Numbered from the stretch's first letter, positions 1-9,896 are shown. The stretch is DNA of 44,673 bases from Planctomycetia bacterium (GCA_016177915.1 JACOUI010000255.1:1-44673); one strand, 5' to 3'. Made by a program: numbers and translations. Notes: a model not told the origin generated them from the letters alone.

Positions 1-214
1 CGATCTGCAGGACGTCGGGCGGGATGGGGAAAAAGGAGCTTTCGGCGAATGCGATGACGAACAGCGCCGGCGTGCCGTAGGGCGTCTCGGCCCAGTGCAG
101 CACCCAGTTGTAGAGCCGGCGAAAGACGTGCGGCCGGCGGGGCTTCGCCTCCTTCGGCGAATCGGGGGCGTGCTCGGGAGGGGAGTCGGGCGGCGACATA
201 AGGGCCTGGTTCAT
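1..214 (-). CDS. DedA/YqaA-like (SNARE-associated) membrane protein, N-terminal part, runs off left edge
   Basis: Manual minus-strand translation from ATG at 214: MNQALMSPPDSPPEHAPDSPKEAKPRRPHVFRRLYNWVLHWAETPYGTPALFVIAFAESSFFPIPPDVLQI; LYNWxLxWAxTPYGxxALFxIAFxESSFFPIPPDVL is typical of the YqaA/DedA family. Open to the window edge, not in ORF track. Confidence 0.8.
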   Translation of the reverse strand, partial: MNQALMSPPDSPPEHAPDSPKEAKPRRPHVFRRLYNWVLHWAETPYGTPALFVIAFAESSFFPIPPDVLQI

Positions 215-342
215 CGTTGGCTCCGTGCGCATCCTTGCTGAAGCCGGCTGTTCGCCGCCGGCGCATCGCGCGGCGTGCGCGATGGTGAAATTGTAGAACA
301 CGGCCAAACGACCGGAAATGGCAATCGGGAACGGCGGCAGCA

Positions 343-1191
343 CTACGCCGGCTTCTTGTAATAGCAAAACTGCGCCGCCACCGGCGCCGTCCGCGCCTCC
401 AGCTCTTGCCGCTCCTCGGCCGACAGCGGCTGAAACGCCCGCGCGATCCGGCAGTTCTGCGAGACCTCGTCCGGCGTGAAACAGCCCACGACCGCCAGGC
501 TCACGCCCTCCAGGGACAGGGCGTAGGAAAGCGCCTCCTGCATCGTCAGCCGGCCCGGCCCGATGAGCGCCCCGTGCGCCGCGACCTTCATGGCGATCAC
601 GCCCAAGCCGCGCTGCGCCGCCTCCGGCAGCACGTGCTTGATGAACGACAGGCCGTGCACGTCCGCCGCGTTGAGCGCCACGAGCAGCGTGTCGAAGTCG
701 AAGCGCCGCATCGCCTCCAGCAGAATCTCCGGGTCGTGGTGGCCGGTGATCCCGAGGTATCGCACGCGGCCCTGGGCCTTGGCCTGCGTGAGGGCCTCGA
801 TGGCGCCGCCGCGGCCGAAGATATGGTCCAGGTCGGCGCGGGTCCGCAGGTCGTGAAGCTGCCACAGATCGAGATAGTCCGTGTGCAGGCGCTGCAAGAG
901 GTCGTTGAGCAGACGGAAGGAGCCGGCCCGCGTCCGGTCGTGCGTTTTGGAAGCCAGAAAAACCTCGCGCCGCTTCGTTCCCAGCGCCGCGCCCAGGTAA
1001 TCGAGGCAGCCGTCGTAGGCCGGCGCGCTGTCGAAGTAGTTCACGCCCCGGTCGAGCGCCGCGCGGATCACCGGCACGGCCTCCTCTTCACGCCCATACG
1101 TCCGCAAGACCCCTTCGCCGCCCAGCCCGAAAATCGTGGACTCAAAACCGGTGCGGCCGAGCTTGCGCCGCGGGATCGGATCGCTTGGCAT
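343..1191 (-). CDS. aldo/keto reductase
   Basis: RKLGRTGFESTIFGLGG, DRGVNYFDSAPAYDGCLDYLG, LASKTHDR, DYLDLWQLHD motifs; ATG at 1191 preceded by purine-rich SD. Confidence 0.9.
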   Translation of the reverse strand: MPSDPIPRRKLGRTGFESTIFGLGGEGVLRTYGREEEAVPVIRAALDRGVNYFDSAPAYDGCLDYLGAALGTKRREVFLASKTHDRTRAGSFRLLNDLLQRLHTDYLDLWQLHDLRTRADLDHIFGRGGAIEALTQAKAQGRVRYLGITGHHDPEILLEAMRRFDFDTLLVALNAADVHGLSFIKHVLPEAAQRGLGVIAMKVAAHGALIGPGRLTMQEALSYALSLEGVSLAVVGCFTPDEVSQNCRIARAFQPLSAEERQELEARTAPVAAQFCYYKKPA

Positions 1192-1456
1192 TCCCCACCT
1201 TGTCAAAGCGACGGCAGTCCGGGACCAATAGCGCAGCGGCCGTGCAGAAAAAGCACGGCTCCGCAAACTGGCCCGGAAGATGTACCCCTGATTACGACGT
1301 GTCCGCCGGGGGCGACGGACCGAATCGGCCGCCCGGACCCCGGCAAACGCCGGGGATTATAGCCAGGGCGGCCGCGACGCGCCAAATTTTTCTTGGCGCG
1401 CCGGCCAGCGGGTGTAAGTCCTGCTTTGCGCGCCGTCGATGCGGCTGCCGGCGGTC

Positions 1457-2320
1457 TCACCGGCTCGGCTGGTCGCCGGCGGCCTTCGTGAGCCAGGCCG
1501 TCAGGTCCGTCCCCTGCGGCATTTCCTGCACCGTCCCGTCCCCCAGCCCCACATGGACGCTGTCCTCGTGCAGCGCCGGAATGTCGTCCGAGCCGACGAC
1601 CGGGTTCAGCGTTTCCAGCGACACGTCGCGCGGCTCCAGCCACTTGATGTCCGTCAAGCCCATGTCGATCACGTAGACCGTCGACGCCGGCCCGTCTTTC
1701 ACCTGCGACTTTTTCACCCCCTGGCCCCCCTCGAACGCCGTCTCCGGCCCGACCACCACCACGTAGCTCGTCGTCTTGTTCTCCAGCGACACCGTCCAGG
1801 GGCAGGCATACACGTCGGGCATCTCGGCGAGGAGCTTGCTGTTGTTGGGTCCGTTCCACGGCTCATCCATTCGATACCGGCGGAAGATCTGCTGCTCCTC
1901 TGGTCCCATGTATTCCAGGAGCAGCACGCGCCAACTGTGCATTGGTTTGCCGTCCGGTCCGGCGATGTAGGCGGGCGGCAGGCTGCCGTTGTCGGACTCG
2001 TATTCCTCCATGGCGCGGACGATTTTTTTCAGGTTGGTCTGGCACGTCGCGGCGGCCTCGGCCTTGGACGACATCGAATGGCGCACAAGCACGACGATCG
2101 CGCCGATGCCGCAGGGAAACGCCAGGATGACGCACGCCAAGGTGGCCAGCAGTCCCCAGGGCGGCCGGCGGTGTTTTCGGGCCACCTCGGGCGCGGGCGT
2201 GCCGGGGATAACCACCGTCTGGCCGCAGTTTCGGCAGGGCCCGCGGTCGCCGGCGTATTTCGTCTCGACGCGCGTGGCGATGCCGCAGTGCGGGCATTCG
2301 AAGTAGATGGTGGTGGTCAT
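1457..2320 (-). CDS. DUF1559-like type II pseudopilin-related protein with N-terminal zinc ribbon
   Basis: CPHCG...CRNCG zinc ribbon, one TM helix, then CQTNLKKIVRAMEEYESDNGSLPPAYIAGPDGKPMHSWRVLLLEYMG typical of planctomycete DUF1559. Confidence 0.8.
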   Translation of the reverse strand: MTTTIYFECPHCGIATRVETKYAGDRGPCRNCGQTVVIPGTPAPEVARKHRRPPWGLLATLACVILAFPCGIGAIVVLVRHSMSSKAEAAATCQTNLKKIVRAMEEYESDNGSLPPAYIAGPDGKPMHSWRVLLLEYMGPEEQQIFRRYRMDEPWNGPNNSKLLAEMPDVYACPWTVSLENKTTSYVVVVGPETAFEGGQGVKKSQVKDGPASTVYVIDMGLTDIKWLEPRDVSLETLNPVVGSDDIPALHEDSVHVGLGDGTVQEMPQGTDLTAWLTKAAGDQPSR

Positions 2321-2445
2321 CGAGGCCCCCGCGCGCCACGTTCGCCGGCCGGACGGCGCGATTGCCTGGCGGCGCCGCGCGGCTGGCTACTGTCGAGCAA
2401 ATCGCGCGGCGGCGGGGCTGTCAAGCAGTTTGGGCGACGAGAAAA

Positions 2446-3366
2446 CTACCGGTCGGCCAGCAACTCCATCTCCAGCGCCATCAGCCGCCGCACGACCTCG
2501 CGCGCCGTCTGCGGCCGGCGCAGCGGGTCCTTGGCCAGCAGTTGCCGCACCAACAGGGCCAGCTCGCATGGCAGCCACGGACATCGCGCCCGCAACGAGG
2601 GCGCCCGGCCCTCGCGCTGCTGCCGGAGCACCTCGGGCAAGGTCCGGCCCGTGAAGGGCCGCTGGCCCGCGAGCATCTCGTAGAGCATGATCCCGAGGCT
2701 GTAGAGGTCGCTTTGGATGTCGGCCCTGGCCGTCGACTCGCCGGCGGCCAGCGCGCCGACGGCCAATTCCGGGGCCATGTAGAGCGCTGTCCCCAAAAGC
2801 GCAGGCTCGCCGGCCGGCTGCCGGGCCTGCCCCTGGCCGCGCCGCCGGGCGAACTCCAGGTCGATCAGCGTGGCATGCCCCTCGGGCGAGACGACGACGT
2901 TGTCGGGTTTGACGTCGCCGTGCGTCCAGCCGGACTCGTCGAGTGCGGCCAGGGCCTCGGCTATCTGCCGGGCGTAGCACAGCGCCATGGCCGTCGAAAT
3001 GCGGCGCTTGGCGACGTGCACCGTCAGCGTGCGGCCGCTCAGCCGCGGCATGACGAGATAGTATGGAGGCTTGTCGAGGTGGGCCGAGAGCACGGGCACG
3101 AGGTGCGCGTGCGAAACGCTGCGGCCGACCTCCGCCTCGCGCCGCAGCGCCTCGATCGACCACGCGTCGGTCTCGTCGAGCAGGAGCTTGACGACGTACG
3201 AGGGGGGCAGCGTCGGCGGGGAGTGCTCCGGCCGCGCCAGATAAACGCCCGCCCGTCGCCCCCATCCAACCCGCGCCACCGGTTGCCACGGCCCGACGGC
3301 CGCAACGGACGGCGGTCGCTCCGGGCGAGCAATGGCCCTGCGCGGAGTCTGTGTTTGCGTCGTCAT
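2446..3366 (-). CDS. serine/threonine protein kinase (variant motifs)
   Basis: YVVKLLL, HGDVKPDNVVVSPEGHATLIDLEFA, GTALYMAPELA, SDLYSLGIMLYEMLAGQRPF. Confidence 0.88.
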   Translation of the reverse strand: MTTQTQTPRRAIARPERPPSVAAVGPWQPVARVGWGRRAGVYLARPEHSPPTLPPSYVVKLLLDETDAWSIEALRREAEVGRSVSHAHLVPVLSAHLDKPPYYLVMPRLSGRTLTVHVAKRRISTAMALCYARQIAEALAALDESGWTHGDVKPDNVVVSPEGHATLIDLEFARRRGQGQARQPAGEPALLGTALYMAPELAVGALAAGESTARADIQSDLYSLGIMLYEMLAGQRPFTGRTLPEVLRQQREGRAPSLRARCPWLPCELALLVRQLLAKDPLRRPQTAREVVRRLMALEMELLADR

Positions 3367-3372
3367 CGAGGC

Positions 3373-3427
3373 GTAGGACGGCCTTTCCAGGCCGTCGTTC
3401 CTTGACGGCCCAGAAGGGCCGTCCTAC
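3373..3427. repeat. Palindromic double-hairpin repeat, family 1 (copy A)
   Basis: gtaggacggcctttccaggccgtcgttccttgacggcccagaagggccgtcctac; outer arms GTAGGACGGCC/GGCCGTCCTAC. Confidence 0.9.
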
Positions 3428-3599
3428 CGAGCAGTTTTGCGGCGGCACCTTGGCCAGCACAGGTTCCATCGGCCGGGGGCAGGGGGGAACTTTTCGGCGG
3501 CGGGAGTGCCGGGGCTGCTCTGCGCCGGCACGTGGAAGAGGATAGCGGTCGCGTGAAGATTGCGGGCGGGCGGCGCCGCCGTACGATGACGAGAAGGGG

Positions 3600-4763
3600 C
3601 TACTCGTCGTAGTCTTCTCGCTGCATCCGCTGCATGCGTTTGAGCGCCTTGCGCTCAGCCTTGCTGAGCCGGCGGGGCGGCTCGGTTTGGGGCGGGTCGG
3701 TGCGCGTCGTGCCGAGGTTGAGCTTCGACGCCAGGCCCGCGGCCGGCTTGGGAGACTCCGACTTCGACTCGAACGGCCGGCTGGCAAGGGGTGCAGGTGC
3801 AGGAGACGAGTTCGGTCTGGACGGCGAGGAGCTCTCGCGCATTTCCGTCGGGCGAATTTCGATGTCCGACTTGCGCCGCTTGGGCTTGTCGGCAAGGGCG
3901 TCGTCGCCGTCCGCAGGCATCTCGTGCTTTACCAACCCCTGGATGTCGCGGATCGTGTACCGCGCGTGCAGGCCCATCGCCAACAGTAGCAACAGGTCCG
4001 CCAGCATCTCCAGGCCCTCTTCGAGCATTACGGCCTGGGCGCCGCGCTGGGGCATGAGCAACTGAAGCTGCGTGACGACGGCGGCCGCGTAGCAACCGCC
4101 CGCCAGGACAAGCGCGCCCGTCGACGACCGGCATTCGCGCATTTCCAGGAGAAGCTGCGAACCCACGACGCCCAGCACCAGGCCGTACGCCATCACCCAC
4201 CACAGCGAGCCGTCGCCCAGCAGGCGCTGGCCGGTGAAGAGCGCCATCATCTCCTTGAATCCCTCGTGCAAGCTGGCCGATTCGTCGAGGCTCATCATGA
4301 ACCAGACGGCGGCGGCAAACAGCCACACGCGGTAGCGGCCCTTGTAGTCGTCCTGGCGGTGCCGGCGGAGCGAGTAGATGAGCAGCGCCACGATTCCGGC
4401 GGCGGCCAGGATCGACGACGAGAAACACGCCCCCAGGCTGCCTTCGCTGTCGAGGTCGAGCGAGGCGATGCGGCCGTCGGAGGCGTTTTTGGACAGCGCC
4501 GGCATCCAGTAGTAGAGAGCTTCAAGGCCGGCCGCGATGAAGAGGCCCAGCGTGAACAGGAGGACGACCGTGCCGATCCGCGCCGGGACCAGGTCGGTCA
4601 CGCGCCGCTGCCGATCGAGGGCCGCGGCCGGCGTGTAGCGCGGCGCGTCGTCGGCGCGCGAAGCGGCCGCCGGCTCGGCGGACCGGCCCTGCGACCCGAC
4701 CACTTCGTCCTGAAGCAGCCGGCGCCGGCGTTCGTCGATCGAACTGGCGTTGCGAAAGTGCAT
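3600..4763 (-). CDS. multi-pass membrane protein of unknown function with basic C-terminal tail
   Basis: Long ORF, several TM stretches, C-terminal Ser/Pro/Lys-rich tail ending RRLSKAERKALKRMQRMQREDYDE. Confidence 0.7.
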   Translation of the reverse strand: MHFRNASSIDERRRRLLQDEVVGSQGRSAEPAAASRADDAPRYTPAAALDRQRRVTDLVPARIGTVVLLFTLGLFIAAGLEALYYWMPALSKNASDGRIASLDLDSEGSLGACFSSSILAAAGIVALLIYSLRRHRQDDYKGRYRVWLFAAAVWFMMSLDESASLHEGFKEMMALFTGQRLLGDGSLWWVMAYGLVLGVVGSQLLLEMRECRSSTGALVLAGGCYAAAVVTQLQLLMPQRGAQAVMLEEGLEMLADLLLLLAMGLHARYTIRDIQGLVKHEMPADGDDALADKPKRRKSDIEIRPTEMRESSSPSRPNSSPAPAPLASRPFESKSESPKPAAGLASKLNLGTTRTDPPQTEPPRRLSKAERKALKRMQRMQREDYDE

Positions 4764-5239
4764 GGCGGCCGCGGATGATACTGGGGCGTCGTGGCGGGCG
4801 CAATAGAGCTTTGAGACGGCCGCGATCCGCTTACGGCGCGGCCGCTTTCGTCATTTCGGCAGGGCGAGGCGCGGCTCTGCATTGGCGGGCGACGGCCGAT
4901 CTCGTCGCCGCCGAGGTTGCATTTTTCCTGGCGGAGTCGTGTCAGGGTTCTCGCGATTCCGTCGAGGTTGCCGGTGCATGCGGCTCAGGCGGTGCTAGCT
5001 TGATCGTCCTCGTACTCGTTCTCGTCCTCGGACTTTGCCGCACCGCGGCAGGGTGGACTTTGCCCTTCGTGCTAGCGCGCATCGGCGGCAATCGAGTACG
5101 AGAACGATTACGAGTACGAGGAGGAAAAGCGGCGGCGCAGGGTAGCGGGAAGCCACATTGACCCCCGCGCCCCCCAGGGATACCCTTCGCCCCGACGGAC
5201 CGCCGGAACAGGGCAGAAAGGCCGATCCAGGGAAGGGTC

Positions 5240-7042
5240 ATGCGGAGACATTTGGCCACGCTTGCGCTCCTTTTGGCCCTGTCGGCGGCCGTGCAAGCAT
5301 GGACGGTTTCGCACGCCGTCGTTCCCGCCCAGGACGTGCTCCGCTTTGTCGCCGCGGCCCGGTCGATCGACCGCGACGGCCTGGCAGGCTATCTGCGACA
5401 GGGCGGCACGCGTCCGCTTTTTCCGGCTTTCGTTTGCGCCGTCAAGCGCTGCGCGGTAGAGCGCTTCTGGGGGCCATGGAACGGCGAGCGGCTCGAATCG
5501 CCGAGCGCCAACGACGATGGCGATATCTCGGAGGGCCAATGGGCTTTCTTTGCCCAGTTTGCGTCGGCCGCCATGCTCGTGCTCTGCCTCGTGCCACTCT
5601 ATTGCCTGCTCCTGCGGATCGTGCGTCCGGCGGCGGCGATCGCCGGCTGCCTCCTGTTTTGCGTACTGGGCGAGGCGGCGCGCCTCGGCGCCGACGGCCT
5701 GGCCGATTCCACGCATCTGTTCTTCTTGGCTTGCGCGGTCGCGGCGCTATTTGCGGGCTGGTCGTCGCGAGGCGCGTCGCGATACTGGCCGGCGTGGTTG
5801 CTTTCGGCCGGCGCGTGCATCGCGCTGGCGGCGATGGCGCGGCGGGAAGCGCTGCTCGTCGTGCCCGTCTGGCTCGTCACGGAAGGCATTCTTCAGCTCC
5901 GCCGCCGCTGGCGCGAGCCGGCGCGGCGGCTCCTTGCGGCGGCCGCGGCGATGGCCCTCGGTTTCGCAGCCGGCGCCTCCCCACTCTGGCTTGCGCCCCC
6001 GGCCGATCCAGTTCAATCGATGTGGATGCTCGCCGCCCGGAATCCCGGCGAATTCGACGCGGCGGATGCCGCCGAGCAGCCCTCGACCCGCGCGTGGAAA
6101 TGGCGCACCGACGCCGGCAAGAAAATGCAATTCCCCAGGAAAGACCCCGCTCAGAGCCTGCGATTCTCGGGCTACACGGCGGCCGCGGAAGCACTGGTCC
6201 ACGACGCCGCCAAGTCGACGGGTTATTTCGGCGCCGTGCTCGCGCCGATTGGGCTATTGTCGTTCTGGCGGAGCCGGAGGACAACCCGCGATTGCGTCCC
6301 CGCAACGCCGGACACGAGTCCCGCGAGCCCGCGCCTGCCGCAGTGCCTGTTCATCGTCCTTTTCGGTCTGGCCTATGGCCTGGCGTGTTTCGGATACGCG
6401 GCTGAAATGGGCTACCTCGCCCCGCGGCATTTGCTCCCGCCGGCGATGCTGCTTTTCGGCTGGATCGGCGCGGGTGCGATCGCCGTGGGTGAGGGTGTAG
6501 GACGGCCTTTCCAGGCCATCGCAACGGCCCGGAAGGGCCACCCTACTATCAGCGGCGCGCTGGCCGTCGTTCTGCTGGCCGCAATCTGCCTTCCGCAAAC
6601 TCTAGAGCCGCTTCATGCCAGCCGCCAGGCGCACGCCGCCGCCGGCCGCTGGCTCGCCGACCACGCCGCCCGCGGCGACGTCGTCCTCGACACGCGCGGC
6701 TGGACTGGGCTGTTTTCCGGATGCCCGACGCACACCTACGACGACGCCAAGACAGTGTTCGCCGACTGGCGGCTGGCCTTTGTGGTGTTGGAGAGTGGCG
6801 AGCTGGCGCACGAAAGCCGCCGCTCGGAGACGCTGCGCACGCTGCTCGCTCACGCCGGGACGCCCGTCGCCGTCTTTCCAGCCTCCGCCTCGTCGCCCCA
6901 CAAGACCGTCGAGGTTTATCGCTGGGATCCAGATCGCTTCGACGAGCGCTTCGCCCGCGGGAAGCGCAAGACCAATGCTCAACTTGTCGGCTTCGGCGCG
7001 TCCGAGGTCGCCGCACCGCTCGAAGATCCGCTCGACCCGTAG
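5240..7042 (+). CDS. multi-pass membrane protein, glycosyltransferase family 39/ArnT-like
   Basis: N-terminal TM, DVLRFVAAARSIDRDGLAGYLRQGGTRPLFPAFV followed by many TM helices, as in GT-C membrane transferases. Confidence 0.65.
   Translation: MRRHLATLALLLALSAAVQAWTVSHAVVPAQDVLRFVAAARSIDRDGLAGYLRQGGTRPLFPAFVCAVKRCAVERFWGPWNGERLESPSANDDGDISEGQWAFFAQFASAAMLVLCLVPLYCLLLRIVRPAAAIAGCLLFCVLGEAARLGADGLADSTHLFFLACAVAALFAGWSSRGASRYWPAWLLSAGACIALAAMARREALLVVPVWLVTEGILQLRRRWREPARRLLAAAAAMALGFAAGASPLWLAPPADPVQSMWMLAARNPGEFDAADAAEQPSTRAWKWRTDAGKKMQFPRKDPAQSLRFSGYTAAAEALVHDAAKSTGYFGAVLAPIGLLSFWRSRRTTRDCVPATPDTSPASPRLPQCLFIVLFGLAYGLACFGYAAEMGYLAPRHLLPPAMLLFGWIGAGAIAVGEGVGRPFQAIATARKGHPTISGALAVVLLAAICLPQTLEPLHASRQAHAAAGRWLADHAARGDVVLDTRGWTGLFSGCPTHTYDDAKTVFADWRLAFVVLESGELAHESRRSETLRTLLAHAGTPVAVFPASASSPHKTVEVYRWDPDRFDERFARGKRKTNAQLVGFGASEVAAPLEDPLDP
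6497..6546. repeat. Family 1 palindromic repeat (copy B), inside a CDS
   Basis: gtaggacggcctttccaggccatcgcaacggcccggaagggccaccctac; same as copies at 3373 and 31509 with substitutions. Confidence 0.85.
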
Positions 7043-7077
7043 CCGGCCAAAAACAAATCGCCAACCAACGAAACACG

Positions 7078-7854
7078 ATGCGCGAAAACGTCCGAGCTTT
7101 TGTCGAAACCGCCGCCGAGGCCTTCCGCCTGACGGGTCCCGTCTATGAGTTCGGCGCCTACCAGGTCGATGGCCAGGCCGAGATCGCCGACCTCCGGCCG
7201 GTCTTTCGCGGCCAGCGGTACATCGGCTGCGACGCCCGGCCCGGCCCCGGCGTCGATCGCGTCGAGGACCTTGCGCGGCTGGGCCTGGCCGACAGCGTCG
7301 CCCGCACGATCGTCTGCGTCGACACGCTGGAGCACGTTTTCGACGTCCCCCGCGCGGTCGAAGAGATGATCCGCGTCCTCGCGCCCGGCGGCTATTTGAT
7401 CGTCGCCGCGCCGATGGACTTCCGCATCCATGAGTATCCCGACGACTACTGGCGGTTGACCCCAAGCTGCCTGGCGCGGCTCCTGGCGCCGCTCGACGGC
7501 CTGGTGATCGGCTCGCAGGGCGTGGAAAAATATCCGCACACGGTCCTGGGCGTCGGCTGCAAGGGACCGCTCGACGCGGGATTCGCTCGCCGGGCCGGCG
7601 CGTTCGTCGGCGGCTTCCAGGCCTGGTCGCAGGCCCGCGCCGCCGCCCTGTCTCCCGCCAAGCGCCTCCGCCGCTGGTTCCGCAACCGGTTCCTGGGCAA
7701 AGGCGAGCGCCGCCGCGTCGAACGCTACTTCCAATCGCGGTTTTCCGTCGTCGTCGCCGGCGGCACTCAGGCCGCCGCGGCGGTGCGTCTCGACGCGGGC
7801 ACTCGGCAGGTGGCGCAACCGCGCAGCGCTCGCATTGAATCTCCGACCGCGTAA
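7078..7854 (+). CDS. SAM-dependent methyltransferase (class I, Methyltransf_11-like)
   Basis: VYEFGAYQVDGQAEIADLRPVF, YIGCDARPGPGVDRVEDL, IVCVDTLEHVFDVPRAVEEMIRVLAPGGYLIVAAP. ORF track start at 6721 overlaps the preceding gene; ATG at 7078 is better. Confidence 0.85.
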   Translation: MRENVRAFVETAAEAFRLTGPVYEFGAYQVDGQAEIADLRPVFRGQRYIGCDARPGPGVDRVEDLARLGLADSVARTIVCVDTLEHVFDVPRAVEEMIRVLAPGGYLIVAAPMDFRIHEYPDDYWRLTPSCLARLLAPLDGLVIGSQGVEKYPHTVLGVGCKGPLDAGFARRAGAFVGGFQAWSQARAAALSPAKRLRRWFRNRFLGKGERRRVERYFQSRFSVVVAGGTQAAAAVRLDAGTRQVAQPRSARIESPTA

Positions 7855-7868
7855 AAGTCCAACGCCCT

Positions 7869-9527
7869 ATGAATCCGCTCTCCTCCCCTCGCGTCGACCG
7901 CGTCCTGGTCATCGGCCTGGACGGCGCGACGTTCGACCTGCTCGTGCCCCTGGCGGGCCTGGGCGTGCTGCCCAACCTGGCGGCGCTGATGCGCGACTCG
8001 GCCCTGGCGCAGCTTCGCTCCACCCGGCCCTACATCACCCCCGTCGCCTGGTCGACGTTTCTCACCGGCTGCGGGCCGGAGTCGCACGGCGTCCTCGACT
8101 ACCGCTATCTCGATCACGCCCGCCGCGAGCTGGCACTCAACAACCACACGCGGCTGCGGGCGCCGACGATCTTCGAGTGCCTGGCCTCGGCCGGCGGGCA
8201 CGTCGTCAGCATCGACCTGCCCATGACCTGGCCGCCGCCGGCGAAAGTGCCGGGCGTCATCCTGGGCGGTCTCGATTGCCCGGGCCTGGAAGCGGCCCTG
8301 CGGCCTTTCCCGCAATTCGCCCAGCACCTGTCGGCCTCCTGTCCCGGCTACAGCCTGCGGACGATCTGGAAGCGCCGGCCGGAAACGTTCGACGAGTTGT
8401 CGCACAACGTGGCCGAGACGGCCAGGCAGTTCCAGGCCCGCGTCACGGCCGCCAAAGTCGCCGACGAGCTTGTGCCGTGGCAGTTGATGATCGTGCAGTT
8501 CCAGGGCCTGGATGCCCTGCAGCACCGCGCCTGGCACCTGCTTTTTCCCGACGACTCCGTCGCGGCTTCCGGTTCATCGGCTTGGGTCCAGGAAGCCCGC
8601 AAAGCCCTGCGTGCGCTCGATCAGTGCGTGGGCGAATTGCTGGACCTGGCGCTGCGTCGGCGGGCGGGCGTCGTGGCGCTGTCGGACCACGGCTTCGGCC
8701 CGTTTCGCGAGCGGATCAACGTGCCGGCGCTTTTGATGCGTCACGGCTGGATGCGGCCGGCGTCGCTGGTCGCTCGCGGCGCGTCGCGCATGGCGCGGTG
8801 CGCGTGGAAATCGCGCCGCTGGCTGGCCCGGCGGCGCGGCGAGCGCACGGCCTCGCTGCCCCGTCCCTTGCACGCGCTGTTGCCGATCGACTGGCGGCGG
8901 AGCCTGTGCTTTTGCGCTCACGGCGACCTGGCCGGCATGATCTACCTCAACGACCCGCGCCGCACCGGCGCCGGCCCGCTGCGGACCGAGCGCCAGCGCG
9001 CCGAGGCGGAATCCGTGATCATCGGCGCCCTGGCCGAGGCCCGGCACCCGGAGACTGCCGAGCCGCTCTTCGACGAAGTTTTTTCCGTCCGCCGCCGCTT
9101 CGACATCGACCCGGTCGAACACCTCTGGCCGGAGGTCCTGGCCATCCCCGCGCCGGGCTTTCACACCCGCTCCAAGCTCGGATGCTCGCGAGACATCGTC
9201 TCGCCCGAGCCGGCGCTCTCCGGCACGCACCGCGAGACCGGCGTGCTGATGGTGCAGGCCCCGCTCGTGCGGTCCGGGCACAGCCACGCGGCGAACATCG
9301 CGGACGTCGCCCCGACGATCCTCTCCATGCTGGGCATCGAGCCGCCCAAAACGATGACCGGCCGCGTCCTGAACGAGCTGCTGGGCGCCGCGCCGATTCC
9401 GGCCGCCGATCGTCACCCCAAACCGGGTGCGACGGCTCCATCCACAGTCTCCCCGGCAACGGCCCTCTCCGCCCGCGATCAAACCGTCGTCGAAGCCCGC
9501 CTTCGCGCGCTGGGCTACCTCGACTGA
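7869..9527 (+). CDS. alkaline phosphatase superfamily / type I phosphodiesterase-nucleotide pyrophosphatase
   Basis: RVLVIGLDGATFDLL, PYITPVAWSTFLTGCGPESHGVLDYR, LSDHGFGPF, ANIADVAPTILSMLGIEPP. Confidence 0.88.
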   Translation: MNPLSSPRVDRVLVIGLDGATFDLLVPLAGLGVLPNLAALMRDSALAQLRSTRPYITPVAWSTFLTGCGPESHGVLDYRYLDHARRELALNNHTRLRAPTIFECLASAGGHVVSIDLPMTWPPPAKVPGVILGGLDCPGLEAALRPFPQFAQHLSASCPGYSLRTIWKRRPETFDELSHNVAETARQFQARVTAAKVADELVPWQLMIVQFQGLDALQHRAWHLLFPDDSVAASGSSAWVQEARKALRALDQCVGELLDLALRRRAGVVALSDHGFGPFRERINVPALLMRHGWMRPASLVARGASRMARCAWKSRRWLARRRGERTASLPRPLHALLPIDWRRSLCFCAHGDLAGMIYLNDPRRTGAGPLRTERQRAEAESVIIGALAEARHPETAEPLFDEVFSVRRRFDIDPVEHLWPEVLAIPAPGFHTRSKLGCSRDIVSPEPALSGTHRETGVLMVQAPLVRSGHSHAANIADVAPTILSMLGIEPPKTMTGRVLNELLGAAPIPAADRHPKPGATAPSTVSPATALSARDQTVVEARLRALGYLD

Positions 9528-9542
9528 CGGCGATCGGCTTTC

Positions 9543-9896
9543 CTAGGGGACGTTCCACAACAGATAGACCGCCACGACCGATCCGACGATCGCGGCGCCG
9601 TAACAGAACAGGTTAATCAGCTCGTTCAGGTGCTTGATTTGCAACCCATCGTAGAGCGTGTAACGGAACCGATGGGCAAAGTGGAATAGCGAGAGCAGGC
9701 ACAGCAGGAACAGCACCAGGCCCGTTAGCGGGTTTCCCAGCACAGCGATGAGGCGGGCGTGGCTCGGCGGCGGGAGCCAGCCCAGCGGCAGCGCGAGTCC
9801 GAACAGGAGCAAGAGAACCGGGAGGAACAACGCCGACAGCACACCGCCGGCGCTGAACAGCAGCCACAACAATGGCTCGAGCGATCGCCTGGTCAT
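9543..9896 (-). CDS. frdD: fumarate reductase membrane anchor subunit D
   Basis: MTRRSLEPLLWLLFSAGGVLSALFLP...HRFRYTLYDGLQ; position after frdABC; ATG at 9896. Confidence 0.85.
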   Translation of the reverse strand: MTRRSLEPLLWLLFSAGGVLSALFLPVLLLLFGLALPLGWLPPPSHARLIAVLGNPLTGLVLFLLCLLSLFHFAHRFRYTLYDGLQIKHLNELINLFCYGAAIVGSVVAVYLLWNVP

